Source of the DNA: Sclerurus mexicanus
Lineage: Eukaryota; Chordata; Aves; Passeriformes; Furnariidae
DNA length: 64,000 nt
NCBI GenBank assembly: GCA_013396755.1
Contig: VWZF01005998.1
Location: 248,001-312,000 of the forward strand
Reading direction: 5' to 3'
Shown here: piece after piece, positions 52,951-64,000 of the stretch
How positions within the stretch are numbered: the stretch's first letter is position 1
Layout of the letters: each line of letters opens with the position of its first letter
Position numbers and translations under genes: made by a program
The notes under the pieces: generated by a model
What the model saw: the letters and a program-made list of their open reading frames with translations, nothing else
The model's database searches: none
Told to the model about the DNA's origin: nothing

Positions 52951-55841
52951 ATTTACTTTTGCTCACTCCAGCACAAAGAGAAGCAACCTAGCTGAGACGC
53001 CCAGTGCAGTGGTATTCTCACCACAGGCATTAACACCAGCAGTAGCAGACATACCAGCAGAACACAGCGAGGGAGTAATTTCTTCCTAGCTGCAAGTCTT
53101 CAGAGCAGAACTCTGGTCTTTTCCTTTCATATATACCTAGAAAAATCACTCAGTTTTTGGCTAAAGCATTCATACTTTCTCCAGTAATTTTCAAAATGGG
53201 CACCTCAGGATTATCATACAATGGAGCATTTTCCTGTGCAAGTGCTCAGGATAAAGAGCATTAAGTGCAGGTTTAGTGCCACAGAAACATAACTGCATAA
53301 CATGCCCTTGTATAGATTTCACAATAATCACAATTCTCAGTATTTACATAATACATCTTCTGGATGGCTAACACACTGTTAGCAATCTGCATTTAGTAAC
53401 AGTAGAGTCATCAGCCTGCAAAATGCTCAGGTGGCCCTTTATTGTTTTACATTTCAATATTAGTTTTGATTCTGCATCAATTTTATGACATCTTAAATTT
53501 GAATTATTTTGATTTACACATTCTTTGGGATCTGAAAGCATTTCACATAAACTTATCTGAATGCAGAAACAAAAATTAAACAAGCTCCCCAGCAGCTGCT
53601 GAGAATTCCAGAAGGATGACACATTCTGGTAAATTTTATAGAGAAATGAAAAAAACAAAGATCAAGAGAGAATGCACTACTGAGGAGAAAAAAAAATAGA
53701 AAAGAGGAACTGTTCAAATGTATAATCAATAAGAAATCAGTGAAACAGAAGTAGGACCATATAGGTGACAAGGGTAACATTGTGTTGATACACTGCCAAA
53801 AGAAAGTAATTAATTCTTTCACTCGCTTCATATAAAAGAACATGAAGTTAATGCCATGAACTGACAGATAATTCACAAATTAGGAGAAAAAATTACTGAA
53901 GGTGCAGAAGTTATAAAGAAATCAGGGCGTCTTGTTGGAGAGAACCAGAAAACATGGCTGTAATAGGTATGCATTTTAGAAACAGATTTTGCTTTTGTAA
54001 GTATACCTCAAAAATATAATGGTTAACGTATACAAAGAGTAAGATGACTAGTATTTTCTTATGCAACAGTGAAAAGCTTGGTCTGGAAGTACAGAACTGG
54101 AGGAGAGCAGTATTTTGACTGATTGTTTTTCTTATTTTACATGCAGTTATAAAATGAGATAACATTAAGTAAAGAAATGGTCCAGACTGAAAGGAAAGAA
54201 GAAAGACATCAAACACACTGCAAATGATCTCTGCTCATTTTCAGAAGTATAAACTTGTCATAATGAAGAAACCTCTATATCTGGCTGCAGGGAATCACAG
54301 GTTCAAGACTGAGACTTATGCTATAAAAATCTGAAAATAATTACTTTATACATAGTAGTATATAAAATAATTACATTTCTATTCAAATTTATCCTGATTA
54401 AATTACAGTGGAGAGGGTGAATGGGGTGGGGGGGAGTGTTGCATCTGTTTGGCTGTTTTTCATTAATTTGGGGGAAGGTTTATACATATTTTTTACTACC
54501 TCACAAAAATTGGAAGAAATTAAGAGTAAAGTAGCAAAAATTTACAGGCACAAAAACTGTAAGGAATTCTCATCAGGAAAAAGGCCAAAGCAAACAACAG
54601 CTGAACACAAGCAGATTTGCTACGAGATGCAAAATAACTAAGGTGCAAATTTGACAAATATAAATATACATTTCTAGAGGAAAACAAGCCAAAACTTCAT
54701 TATCCATCAATAACTTGAATTTTACCATGCTGAGATTCTGCAAAGAAAAAATGCCAAGGAAATTTTAAGTTCTAGTTTCATTTTGCTTTGATTTTGATAA
54801 CACCACTTGATCCTTAAACTTTTATCTGTCCTCTTGGGTTAATTAAAAAAGTCAAAGAGTCACCAACCCAGCAACCAAAGGCCCTTCCAGTTCTGTTTGA
54901 TACCCTGTATAAAATGACTGGTCATATTCATATGTGACTAGAACACAGTGTCCCTAGTTGACTAAAGAAAACCTCAATTAGGCACAGCTTTGCAGGCAGC
55001 ACAAAGGGTCATAGCAATTTTTTACTGCTTAAATATCATGTCACAAAAGAGAGTTACCACAATACATGATTCTTCACAGCACTTAATCAAAAAAGATTTT
55101 TCTACCTGTTGAAATCTAGGCAAATGCATTGACATGAATACAACTTGACATAGATTAAGTTGTGCTGATTCACCAGGGTCAGGATATCCCCCTCAACACA
55201 GAATTAAACAAACTCTGTGAGTGGAAAAGAATTATCTATGAGAAACAATCCACCAGCACTGCAAATAGCAGGAAGAATTTCCTGAAGCGACTTTCATCAG
55301 AAGAACACACTTGCTGACAGAAAAATTTGAAAAATGTTTTGTATTTTTTAACATCTCTATGGAACATATACATAAAGCAATCCTACATGTACTGAAACGC
55401 AGGTAGTGGTCCACTGACTACATGGCTACATACAAGACTTTCATGGCATGTTTTGACATCTTTCAAATTGTTTACATCAAACAGTAGAATCAGTACTATC
55501 GTAACATATAGTTTGTCTAAAACCTTTTACAGTTTAATGTTGCATTTTGACTTGCTAATGAGCATAACACATTTGTTCTCTTCTCTGTTAAAAGCTTGTC
55601 AAAGTAATACAATCCATTGCTTTCACTTCATAAAATGTTGTTTTTCCAGAGTAATGCTTTTATAACTGCAGCCTCAAAAATATATGAAAATAATGGGAAA
55701 AATTAAGGTGATGGAAATATAACTCATAATTATTATGGCAGTTCAACTGGTTACCTCCAGAAACATGTATGGTGAATGAAAGTTTTTATATGAAATCATT
55801 TTTCAGCCAAATAAAATGTGATTTAAATTTATCATACTTAC

Positions 55842-55978
55842 CATAAGAAGTCTATCTCCAACCTGTAGCCTCCCATCTTTTTGTGCAGCTCCCCCATCAA
55901 TAATCTTGGTGACATAAATGCTGTTGTCCCCAGGGATGTGTTGGTTTCCCACCCCTCCTGCAATGCTGAATCCCAGAC
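55842..55978 (-). CDS. DLG2: DLG2 exon: PDZ2 N-terminal half
   Basis: This 137-nt internal exon begins with two bases (GT) completing a glycine codon started in an exon outside the window, then has 45 full codons from [19 protein letters not shown] to [11 protein letters not shown]. It holds the GLGF carboxylate-binding loop of PDZ2, strand B and the following core, where the C-terminal tail of a partner such as a GluN2 subunit or Kv1 channel docks. On the minus strand the acceptor reads TATCTTCTCCAG and the donor is ATG|GTAAGT, a full consensus. The exon ends in phase 0, fitting the next exon, which starts with GTA for the Val of VNNYS. No stop or frameshift is present and conservation with mammalian DLG2 appears very high. 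An uncut ORF through the acceptor reads SPG before LGF and is not real coding. Confidence 0.96.
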
Positions 55979-57789
55979 CTGGAGAAGATATTGTAAACAA
56001 AACATTAGCAATACAATATATAACATTAAAGAGAAGTGGAAAGCACCATATATACTGTACGCTTACAGTATTTTTTACAGAAATACAAATAACATAAGTG
56101 GGGTCAATGCTCTAACTTTCCCTGAAAAGTCAGGGACAGAGCTAAATTAAGGAAATTCTTTGTCATTTACAATTGTAGAATGGTAGAGACAAAAATAATT
56201 GAACCAGCGATGGTTCTATAGACCCACCTCATTGGGGGCCAGTGCAGCCTACGTCAAAAAGTTATGGCCCAACTTGCTATGACTAATAATAAACATTGAA
56301 GCTCCAAGTTTATTTTGTTAAATATTGGTATAAAATACATCACCACATATCAGAACAAAATGAAGGGTGTTCTGATTGTCCACACAATTTGAAAAATACT
56401 TGGAGAGGTCTACGGAAGGTTTTGCAAGTTTATGGAGTATGACAGGGAAGGGTCAGTGAAAGTGAAAGAGAAATGGTATGGATGGTTGGATTTGTATTGT
56501 GGGTTTTCTTTTTTAGGACACAAATATCTTTGGCATAAATAAGAAAGCAATAGTCCTTTGTACAAATACAGTTTCTGTTCAGTGATCTGTGAAATTCCTA
56601 GATAAACACTCAAACACCCAAACTTTGGAACAATTTAATAATACATGCTGATGTGATTCAAGAAAAAGAAGGCAAAATAAATAGATGCTGGGGGAAGAAA
56701 AAGACAGTTTCCCCCTTTTCCTATTTTTCCTATCTCTGATATATTGCATAAGCAGAAAAATCATTGCTTTAATTTAGAACATTTTCATCTTTTAATCAGA
56801 GAAAATACAGAAATGACTTTGTTTTATTTCCATAAAAAAATCTACTTTATACAGCTATTTTTTCATAGATCATATAGCTAATGGGAACTTCTGGATGAAA
56901 AAATAAGCTATTACTGACAATAACCTGCTTAGATTATTGGTCCAACTAGGGATTTCACTTTTAGCTGTAAAGAAAATCTATTTAGAGAATAATTGCTAGT
57001 TTCACCCATGAAATCTCACTCATTCCTAAAAGAAACATGTAAGTAATAATTGCAGCCTGAGCAGTAAAATGCAATAGCAAAAAATGATTTGTCTGGAATT
57101 TGGCATTTTATCAAAAACTCAACAGACAGACTTCTTGGGCAATAAAAATTAAGGGATGGTATATTTAATGTGCACAAGTCTTTTTAGCAGCTGTTTGCAT
57201 GCAGAGATGAGTTTTCTTTTTTGAGTGAATGAAATATATTTTTTCTCACATTATTTTCATTTGATCAACATTTTAGCTTCAAAAAGATATGAGGTCAGAT
57301 AGCACTACTTAATGGATAGTGCCAAACCAGTAAATTACTAAAAGAAACCTCTGAATTTATATCTCAAATTGAAACACCACTTAATTAAGATAACTATTAA
57401 CAATACCCCTGAAGTTAATTCAGAAGTATGGGATAATTAAAATAAACCTTTATTTAATTTCCAGCTAAAGCTGGTGATCACTGTTACTATTTATGTGCTA
57501 CTGCCAGGACAACTACAAGGAAAAAAGGATCGTGATTTTTTCAGCATGAAAGAATTTCTTCATTACCCTGGGACCACTAACAAGAAGCAGAAGGATATTC
57601 TAAGAAAACAAGAAGAATGGACATTTTCTTTAAAACATGAGTTGTGGACATGGAACAATGATTGAATAATGTTTCTTGGTGACATAATTATAATTTTGAA
57701 CCAAAACTCATCTGTATAGGCTTCTACCAGTAAAGATCTGAGAGTACTCCAGAAGGATCATGGGAGCAAATGAGTGGGCTAGACTGCAG

Positions 57790-58015
57790 CCAGAGGGCTT
57801 TCTTCAGCTCCTCTGCTCACCTAGGGCATGACCTTGGGAAGATTTGGCTATGGCATGCTTCGATCCTCTTCTCTCCCCTATATTAACACTGTAGGCTTGT
57901 AAAGGGCAAGGTCGTTTCTGGCCACACAGCTGCTCTGTATCTGGCACAAAAGGAGTCCTAATTCGGCCTGGTCCTGCTGCAATATAAGCAAGTAGTAACT
58001 AAGATAATTCCTTCC
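57790..58015 (+). mobile_element. Probable ancient amniote SINE (MIR/CORE-SINE-like) relic
   Basis: Several short blocks occur in the order I recall for an old amniote repeat common in turtles and crocodilians: GGCATGACCTTGGGAAG (57825), CACTGTAGGCTTGTAAAGGG with CAAGGTCG (57888), GTATCTGGCACAAAAGGAGT with CCTAATTCGGCC (57937) and CTGCTGCAATATAAGCAAGT with AGTAACTAAGATAATT (57975). The last matches the CTACTGCAATACAAATAATA type of ending. Each block is weak alone; the order is the evidence. The family name is uncertain. Confidence 0.5.
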
Positions 58016-59155
58016 ATTTTCTGCAGTGCTGAGTGGGGTGCTTGGCTTGCTGTTTGTTTGCATGGTTGTATCACAACAGATGTATGAAACCATAAAGAGC
58101 AGTAACACAGGCTCCTCTCATTACAAAAGTGAATTTTAAAATAATGAAAAGAATAACTTTTTCTACGTCAGCCTAAATAAAATTTAGATGTGCTATAAAG
58201 CATGGGGCTACATTGTATTTGTATGCAGTCTGCATTTGGGTGTCCAAAAAAACAGCACTGAGCATAAAAAGACTGAAAAGAGCAGAATAAGATGGGTGTT
58301 ACACTGCGGGGAGCAAAGGGAGAGTGGGCAGGAAAGAAAACTGATGAAGAGAAAGATTTTACATGTCTTTCCTATCAATGATGATTTAGTGCCATTGCTT
58401 AATCACACTTGACTTCTTTAAAAGATTTCTTCTCAGGAAGAATGTGGAATAGAACAATGGCCCATTTATTTTTACTAAAATGACTTTTGCTAATTGCTAG
58501 GGCACAAAGAAAGTGTATTACAATAAAACTTTTGGGTAGGATTCATACGGCCAAATGACATCAGACAACTATGCTAATCATTTATGCTACCTGTACATTA
58601 AATGAAAATTTATTAAGAGCTTTTAAAATATGATTCATCTCATCTCAACTAGACATCTGAAAGAGATGAAATGAATCACACTCTTGGATTCTGAAAGGCT
58701 GGGGGCTGGATGTGGGAAGAGGTGGGTGGTAAGATCAGTGCTATGAAAGTTCACAACCTGAGTGGAGTCTCACCTCCATTTAGACTGAAGGTTTCTGTTT
58801 TGTTTTAAGACTTCAGAAATATCTGTGCAACCCTGGTGTGCATCCCTAGCTACATCAGGTTAGTCTTGTATCAGATTCTTATTCTGTTTTAAAAACAGAG
58901 AATCATTCAAACAATTGGGAACAATGGAGCAAGGCATGTTTTCCAAACAGCCTTCTTCATTGTTCCATTGAATTAAAAAAAAAAAGGCATATTTAAGTGC
59001 AGAACCTTTTCCTTATTGACTCCTGCGGTTATGATAACATTTCCATAAGAACACAGAGGATCAGGAGTTGATCACTTCCTTTTCTGCTGATGTGCAATCT
59101 GCTTCACAGGAACATCTCAGCTTGGACAGAGAGCTCAATTTTCTCAACACAGGAA

Positions 59156-59390
59156 TTAGATGGAAGATAAATTTAGAATGGACTTGAGGAAGAAATGTTT
59201 TATGATGATGGTGGTGAGGCACTGGAACAAGTTTCCCAGAAGAGTTGTGGATGACCTATCCCTGGAAGAGTTCAAGAACAGGTTGAATGGGGCCTTGAGC
59301 TACCTGGTCTAGCAAACAACAAGGTTGGACTAACTGACATTAAAGATCTGTTCCAGCCAAAGACATTCTATGATTCTGTGGTTCTATGAA
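59156..59390 (+). mobile_element. CR1 LINE 3' end with octamer tail
   Basis: GAGGCACTGGAACAAGTTTC, AGAAGAGTTGTGGATGACC and AAGGTTGGACTAACTGACAT follow the CR1 3' order. It closes with ATTCTATGATTCTGTGGTTC followed by TATGAAG, the 8-bp microsatellite tail typical of CR1, so the 3' end is intact. The left boundary is approximate. Confidence 0.92.
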
Positions 59391-62300
59391 GAAAAGACTA
59401 CTCCAAGAGCAATAAAGAAGTGAAACTGGATGTAATACTGGTGTACATCCAAGTCAAAGTCAGCTTTGTTCAAAATCACCAAAGAAGATAGGCCCATATA
59501 AGATTGACTCAATGTGTAAACTAGGGAAGACAAGTCAAACTTTATTTCCTTCCATTCCCACTGGATATGTGTTTGTAAAACTCATCCGCCTTTGGGTTCC
59601 ACAAATGCTGATCACTGATCCTATGCATAATAACATGTGTAATAATCCAGTGAAACAGAAGACATTTCTGGTATCACAAATAGTAAAAGGGACAGGGAAA
59701 AGAGTACTCCATCAAAACTGGAAACTGAAGGAAAAAATGATGCTATTAACAAGTCAAAGATATTTAGCCATATCTTTTCTCTGGATTATTAGTAAACAGA
59801 ACATTAAAATATTTGAAAGGCTAACAAAGCCATAAAGAAAACAAAGTTGCTGTCAAAAAAATTCAAAAGCACCCCAAGTCCAATCACAGCTATTTCATAA
59901 GATAACCTATGACTATTCACATCCATTTTACATTATTTGCTGCAATAGATACATATTTTAAATACATCATTACATTAGTAAGAAAAACAGTTCTAACTAC
60001 TTTCCTGATAAAACATAGGCTTGGAGGCTCCCCCTGTAGTTAGCAAAGTTATCTCTATGTGATAATAATAAAATCACTGCTTAAGTGCTGATCAGTGGAT
60101 GAATTACCACAACACACATGCCTTTTCAGCAGAAGACCCTCAGCCATAACAGTGGGATGTTGGTAGCCAGATTGCAGCAAGTGACATGCCATTCTCTTGC
60201 CGGCAAGCTGAACAGGAAAGCAGATTATATTGACAACGATGCACGTTTAATAAATGAAGAAAAACACGCAATGAGCAGCCACCTTGTCTAAGACTTAGAG
60301 ATTGAACAGTGCACTGTAAATGTTCAATGTAAAGGACCACCCCATAACAACAGTAGACTCCTAGAATGTATAAATGATCTCTCCAAAAATCAGTCAGTCC
60401 ATGGCTTCCAAGCAAGAAAATGCCAAGAGATGTGGTACGGGTTTGATGTCGCACATCTTCTGTGTCACACACAAGTGAGCCAGACCACCTCAGCACATGC
60501 ATCCTGGGGCTGAAGATGGGAATGAAATGAAGAGCAAATGAAAGCAAGATCATAACTGGTTAACTAATTTGGAGATTTCATGAATACAGTCCTTCCTATA
60601 CAGTCTCTCACTGCTTTTTGCCACAATCACTTTCTAGAGGTGTGAAACGAACTAATTTGCTCCAGAATACTGTGTGAATTCAGAATTTAAGAAACTGTTT
60701 CAGGCAGCAAAACAGACAACATCACCAGAAAGGATCCACACAACAACTTGCCCCACTGAGGACCTTCCCTGACACTGCAAGCCTTGCTGCTGGGTGGGTC
60801 ATGACACCTTGACCATGCTCCTGCAAGCAACTGGCCAAGGCAATGAGGAATCCAAACTCAGGCAGCTCCTCCAAGGACCAGCCACTTCTACAACACTCAG
60901 TTACAAAAGCTGGTGTTTTACTTTTTAAATTACTTACAGAGCCCAGATTTATATAAGCTTTTCTTTTCCTCCAAAAGGGAGAAAAGTATCATACTGATGA
61001 ACCAACCAATGAAATTGTCAAACTTGGAACACTGAAGTCCAATCCAGGTTTCTAATAATCAAATTCCACTTGTGGGGAGGAAGGAAACATGGGCAATATA
61101 AAATGCTCTGACTGATATAATGACTGAATTGTTTTGGCAGGTACCACAGTTGTATCCAGTGCTATATGAGTAAACAAACTATACAAATATTAATTATAAA
61201 CAAAGGAGCAGCAGGGAATAGCTCCCCTTGCCCTTTGCTCAAGCCTCTAGTTGCCAATTTAGGTTTCCTGTAGGAGATATATAGACATATTTACAAGTAG
61301 CATCGCACAAGTGTGGACATTTAATATGCTTTTTACAGCTGTGACTTATGATTAGTTTTCATTATTGACAGCAGAATCCTCTTTTATTTGGTACACAGAA
61401 AAATAGAATATATTACAAAACAAAAACTATGTTTCACAATAATGATACAATGTTACAAGGAGGGACTGATCATCCTCTACTACGCTCTGTCTTTTTTTGC
61501 CATCCCATGAATCAATTCCCGATAAACTATGAATCCCAAATATAGGATGTCACTTTATCTATCTCATCCCCTTCATGTTGTAGGGGTAGCTTCAAGCCCC
61601 AATTTTTTTTCAGTGAGTTCTTGTAACAATTCCTATTCCTGACTCATGTGACAGCTTATACCAGAAGGACTTACAAGAATAAAATTTGACTACATTTTGT
61701 TCTGTGGATGAAAAAGTCAGTCTAAAGTACAGCACGATTCATAAAACTTTTACTAATATTCATAACACATTTGAAAGCTGCCTACTTTCACTGCCATTGT
61801 TAATTTCTGTTTCTGACTCTGCTCCCAGATAACTTCAGAGAGATCTTTTGGTAATCAACAATTTTATAATAGCCTCAACCAGGAAAAAGGCTCAAGTCCC
61901 TAAACATCTAACAGAGCATATTGTTATCTGGTGTTTCTTTCTAACACCCTTGTGTTAAAAACTTCAAGTATCTTTCTCATTGTTTTGACATTTTTTTTTC
62001 AGAAATGTCTAGTGTTTTCAGTTATTTCCCAGTTGATGTCAGATAGAATAAAAATAATGTAAAGTGCCACTAGGTAAGAAGAATATTCTCTGAAACCACC
62101 TTACACAAGGAGAAAATTATTGTTCCCCTTACCCTGTGTGTCATTATATACGCATGCTTTCAGGTATTTATCCAACTGTTTTGTACAGTTCCTTCTTTTT
62201 TGCCTACAGCCATTTTTTATAGTTATTATTTTCAATAATCCCTACATTCTAGCTGCCAGTGCACCACCTTTCCATAATACTGAACCAGGAGAGATGCCAG

Positions 62301-64000
62301 ATTAGAGAACAGCCTCTACTGGGGATCAAACTGAACAGCACACACGGTACTTCCACTGAGCATGGCCAGCATGCTCATGAGACATGCTGTGACTGTTTGA
62401 CAGTTGTGATTACACAGCAGGCAACGAAAATCCCTTCCTTGCAAATGAGCACTGATTGCACAGCACACCAAAATGTCTGTCTGTGGATTCAACCCCTCTA
62501 TAACATCAGGGAGAGAGGACTTAAAACTTTCAGTAAGGGTTTCAATAGAAAGTACACAGTGAAAATTTTCACCTTTTACTTGCCTTTTTCTGCACAAATT
62601 TTTAACTTTGCAAATTCAAGTTTTTAAAATAAATTTCAATGGTATAATTAGTTCTAATTTTAACTATTCTTGATGCTGAACAGAAAACAATAATTGAAAT
62701 TTAAAACATTATAGTAACACAAACTTGCTGCACATCCCAGTTGAATCTGCAGAGGTGTGTCTCAATGCTTGCCTGATGAGAACAAAGATATTGATATCAC
62801 AGAGATTAAAATGTCCTCAAGACACTGGTGCATATGTACATTCATACTATCCTAAAGAGCTCTCTGAAGGACTGAAGGCTTGGAAAAATGGCAGCCAGCT
62901 AAAACTCAAAGGAGAGACTGTAGTAGTAGTTGCTATCTGGTGATGTAGTGATGACAGGTTGAGTATCTAAGCAGGTTTGCAGTATATCTAATTTTAAAAT
63001 TTGGCTACCACACTGCTAACTACAGCTCCTTATACCTGTTCCAAAGCACTTTCATGATGAAATGTCCTGGAAAGCTTCCTGCCCAGCACTGCATTTGCTG
63101 AGCTTTCTCTTCTGCTGGGGATAGGGAAATGCAAAACATTACATCTTCTCTTTGGACAAAACAGTTCATCAGCATCATCTGAGACCCACAAAAGTCAGAA
63201 ACATAAAAGAGTACAGAATATGAAAAAGCACCTTCTGGATATTTCCAGGATTTTTTTGGTGAGTTACTCTGCTCTAGTCTCAGGATCAAATAAAAACAGC
63301 TTCAACTCTTTTCCAACTACTTTTGCATTTTTTTGGTCATCAAAATCAAACATTGCAGCCAGATTTATTGGGTTACAATATGAAAGAAACGAAGCTGTTC
63401 TCAGGACAGAGGGTTATACTCCTTGGCTTAAAAAAAATTGTTTACAGTTTCAGCCAGAAGGGAAATGATGAGAAAGTGAGATTATGACGCAAATGTTAAT
63501 ACAGCTACAAGGCAATGAGTGCACGTTTAAAAACAATCATGCTGTAGGTACAGTAGATAAAGCATTAGTTTACATTATCATAATAGTAAAGCTAATCTTT
63601 CTGTAATCTTTATTAAAGCCTTGAAAACACATCTTGTTAAATTAAACTGCTATTTTTAGGAATTTGTAAAAATTTTCAAACAAGCAAATGAAAACAATCC
63701 CTTCTTTTCTATTGTTTTGCAGTTAAATGTTTTTCCCATTATAATTTTTTTCCCTGCATATATTTATCCCTAAAGACACATTCTCTTCAGATATAGTAGA
63801 AAAGAAAGGAAACAGCAAGTTAGGAAAATATACTTAGAGCCTCATTAGAAGTTGTGTTTATTCTATATTTTTACATTAATTCAAATTAATTAGGAATAAA
63901 TTTCCCAGAAAGCACAGACAGTGAACAGTGGCCTAATTGCACAACATGAATTCTGAAGAATAATTTAAAATTTGACTTGAAAAGATTAGGGAATTTGACT

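Larger units (their letters stand above)
46681..55841 (-). other. DLG2: DLG2 intron within PDZ2
   Basis: This 9161-nt intron is bounded by consensus GTAAGT and TTTCAAG. It contains a minus-strand CR1 3' end (47660-47840), a possible smaller CR1 scrap (46872-46925), a G/T-rich low-complexity tract (48846-48954) and a decayed plus-strand CR1 of about 0.9 kb (52083-52950). Outside these, 49000-52000 and 53000-55800 are ordinary AT-rich intron with no repeat, RNA gene or exon that I can support. Confidence 0.88.
1..64000 (-). other. DLG2: DLG2 gene, internal portion (four exons and flanking introns)
   Basis: DLG2 encodes PSD-93/chapsyn-110, a membrane-associated guanylate kinase that clusters NMDA receptors and Kv1 channels at synapses through three PDZ domains, an SH3 and a guanylate kinase-like domain. 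Four minus-strand exons give 578 nt of continuous frame with phases 1-0, 0-1, 1-2 and 2-2. The protein runs from the PDZ2 carboxylate-binding loop through most of the PDZ2-PDZ3 linker. The linker text (SYSPPMENH, GNNGTLEYK, KLCDKPPSPRHYSPVECDKSF) matches my recollection of vertebrate DLG2 rather than DLG1, DLG3 or DLG4. Neither the exon before PDZ2 (ending near IKLFKGPKG) nor the PDZ3 exons were found, so the gene runs off both ends. The family assignment is secure; paralogue choice rests on remembered linker sequence. Confidence 0.95.
55979..64000 (-). other. DLG2: DLG2 intron upstream of the PDZ2 exon (partial)
   Basis: At least 8.0 kb of intron lies here. It contains a probable ancient SINE relic (about 57790-58015) and a plus-strand CR1 3' end (59156-59390). 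The remainder is AT-rich, with two somewhat GC-richer stretches near 60140-60560 and 60720-60900 that I could not identify. Open frames of up to 137 codons occur at 60140-60553 (minus) and 122 codons at 62259-62627 (plus), with no recognisable domain, so they are not called. The exon that should precede PDZ2 was looked for by its expected FKGPKG ending and not seen. Confidence 0.85.

Noticed and set aside
62259..62627. 122-codon plus-strand open frame
   Set aside because: No domain, signal or repeat similarity, and it lies within intron antisense to DLG2.
1..64000. CRISPR arrays, tRNA or rRNA genes, and retroviral gag/pol/env
   Set aside because: No regular spaced repeats, tRNA-like cloverleaf text or retroviral protein motifs were seen. 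Only LTRs without internal regions are present.
55979..64000. Exon encoding the end of the PDZ1-PDZ2 spacer (expected to end near FKGPKG)
   Set aside because: Searched by its expected sequence on the minus strand and not found, so it probably lies beyond the window.

Overview
The window is vertebrate nuclear DNA, almost certainly from a bird. It is AT-rich, intron-dominated, and carries many CR1 LINE fragments plus an LTR of a type I associate with avian ERVL-like elements. No bacterial, phage, CRISPR, tRNA or rRNA features were seen. The only protein-coding gene I can support is DLG2 (PSD-93/chapsyn-110, a MAGUK synaptic scaffold), lying on the minus strand. Four internal exons are present, in transcript order 55842-55978, 46536-46680, 43200-43338 and 27712-27867. 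Together they encode most of PDZ2 and nearly all of the PDZ2-PDZ3 linker. All four have AG/GT boundaries, their phases chain without a break, and the joined 192-codon reading frame has no stop. Exons for PDZ1, PDZ3, SH3 and guanylate kinase were not found and should lie outside the window (upstream exons beyond 64000, downstream exons below 1).

Layout by increasing coordinate. 1-27711 is a long intron 3' of the last visible exon. It holds a probable LTR at about 7319-8119 and a larger ERVL-like solo LTR at 9606-11326. A perfect 590-bp copy separated by a single N (position 10293) makes that LTR appear 591 bp longer than it should be, most likely an assembly error. 27712-27867 is the exon for the PDZ2-PDZ3 linker. 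27868-43199 is a 15.3-kb intron with a 3'-terminal CR1 fragment (28722-28795), a long decayed minus-strand CR1 (about 37100-39330) interrupted by about 450 bp of foreign-looking DNA, and several simple repeats. 43200-43338 and 46536-46680 are exons separated by a 3.2-kb intron that contains a plus-strand CR1 end. 46681-55841 is a 9.2-kb intron with CR1 copies of both orientations and a strongly G/T-skewed tract. 55842-55978 is the PDZ2 exon. 55979-64000 is the next intron, with a relic resembling an ancient amniote SINE (about 57790-58015) and a CR1 3' end (59156-59390).

The most useful items for follow-up are the N-joined duplication, the nested insertion in the long CR1, a possible 21-nt microexon at 28667-28687 with strong splice signals, the in-frame 156-nt exon, and an inverted CR1 pair flanking exon 46536-46680. 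I found no clearly new multi-gene system. Nearly all longer open reading frames lie in repeats or introns and show no coding character.
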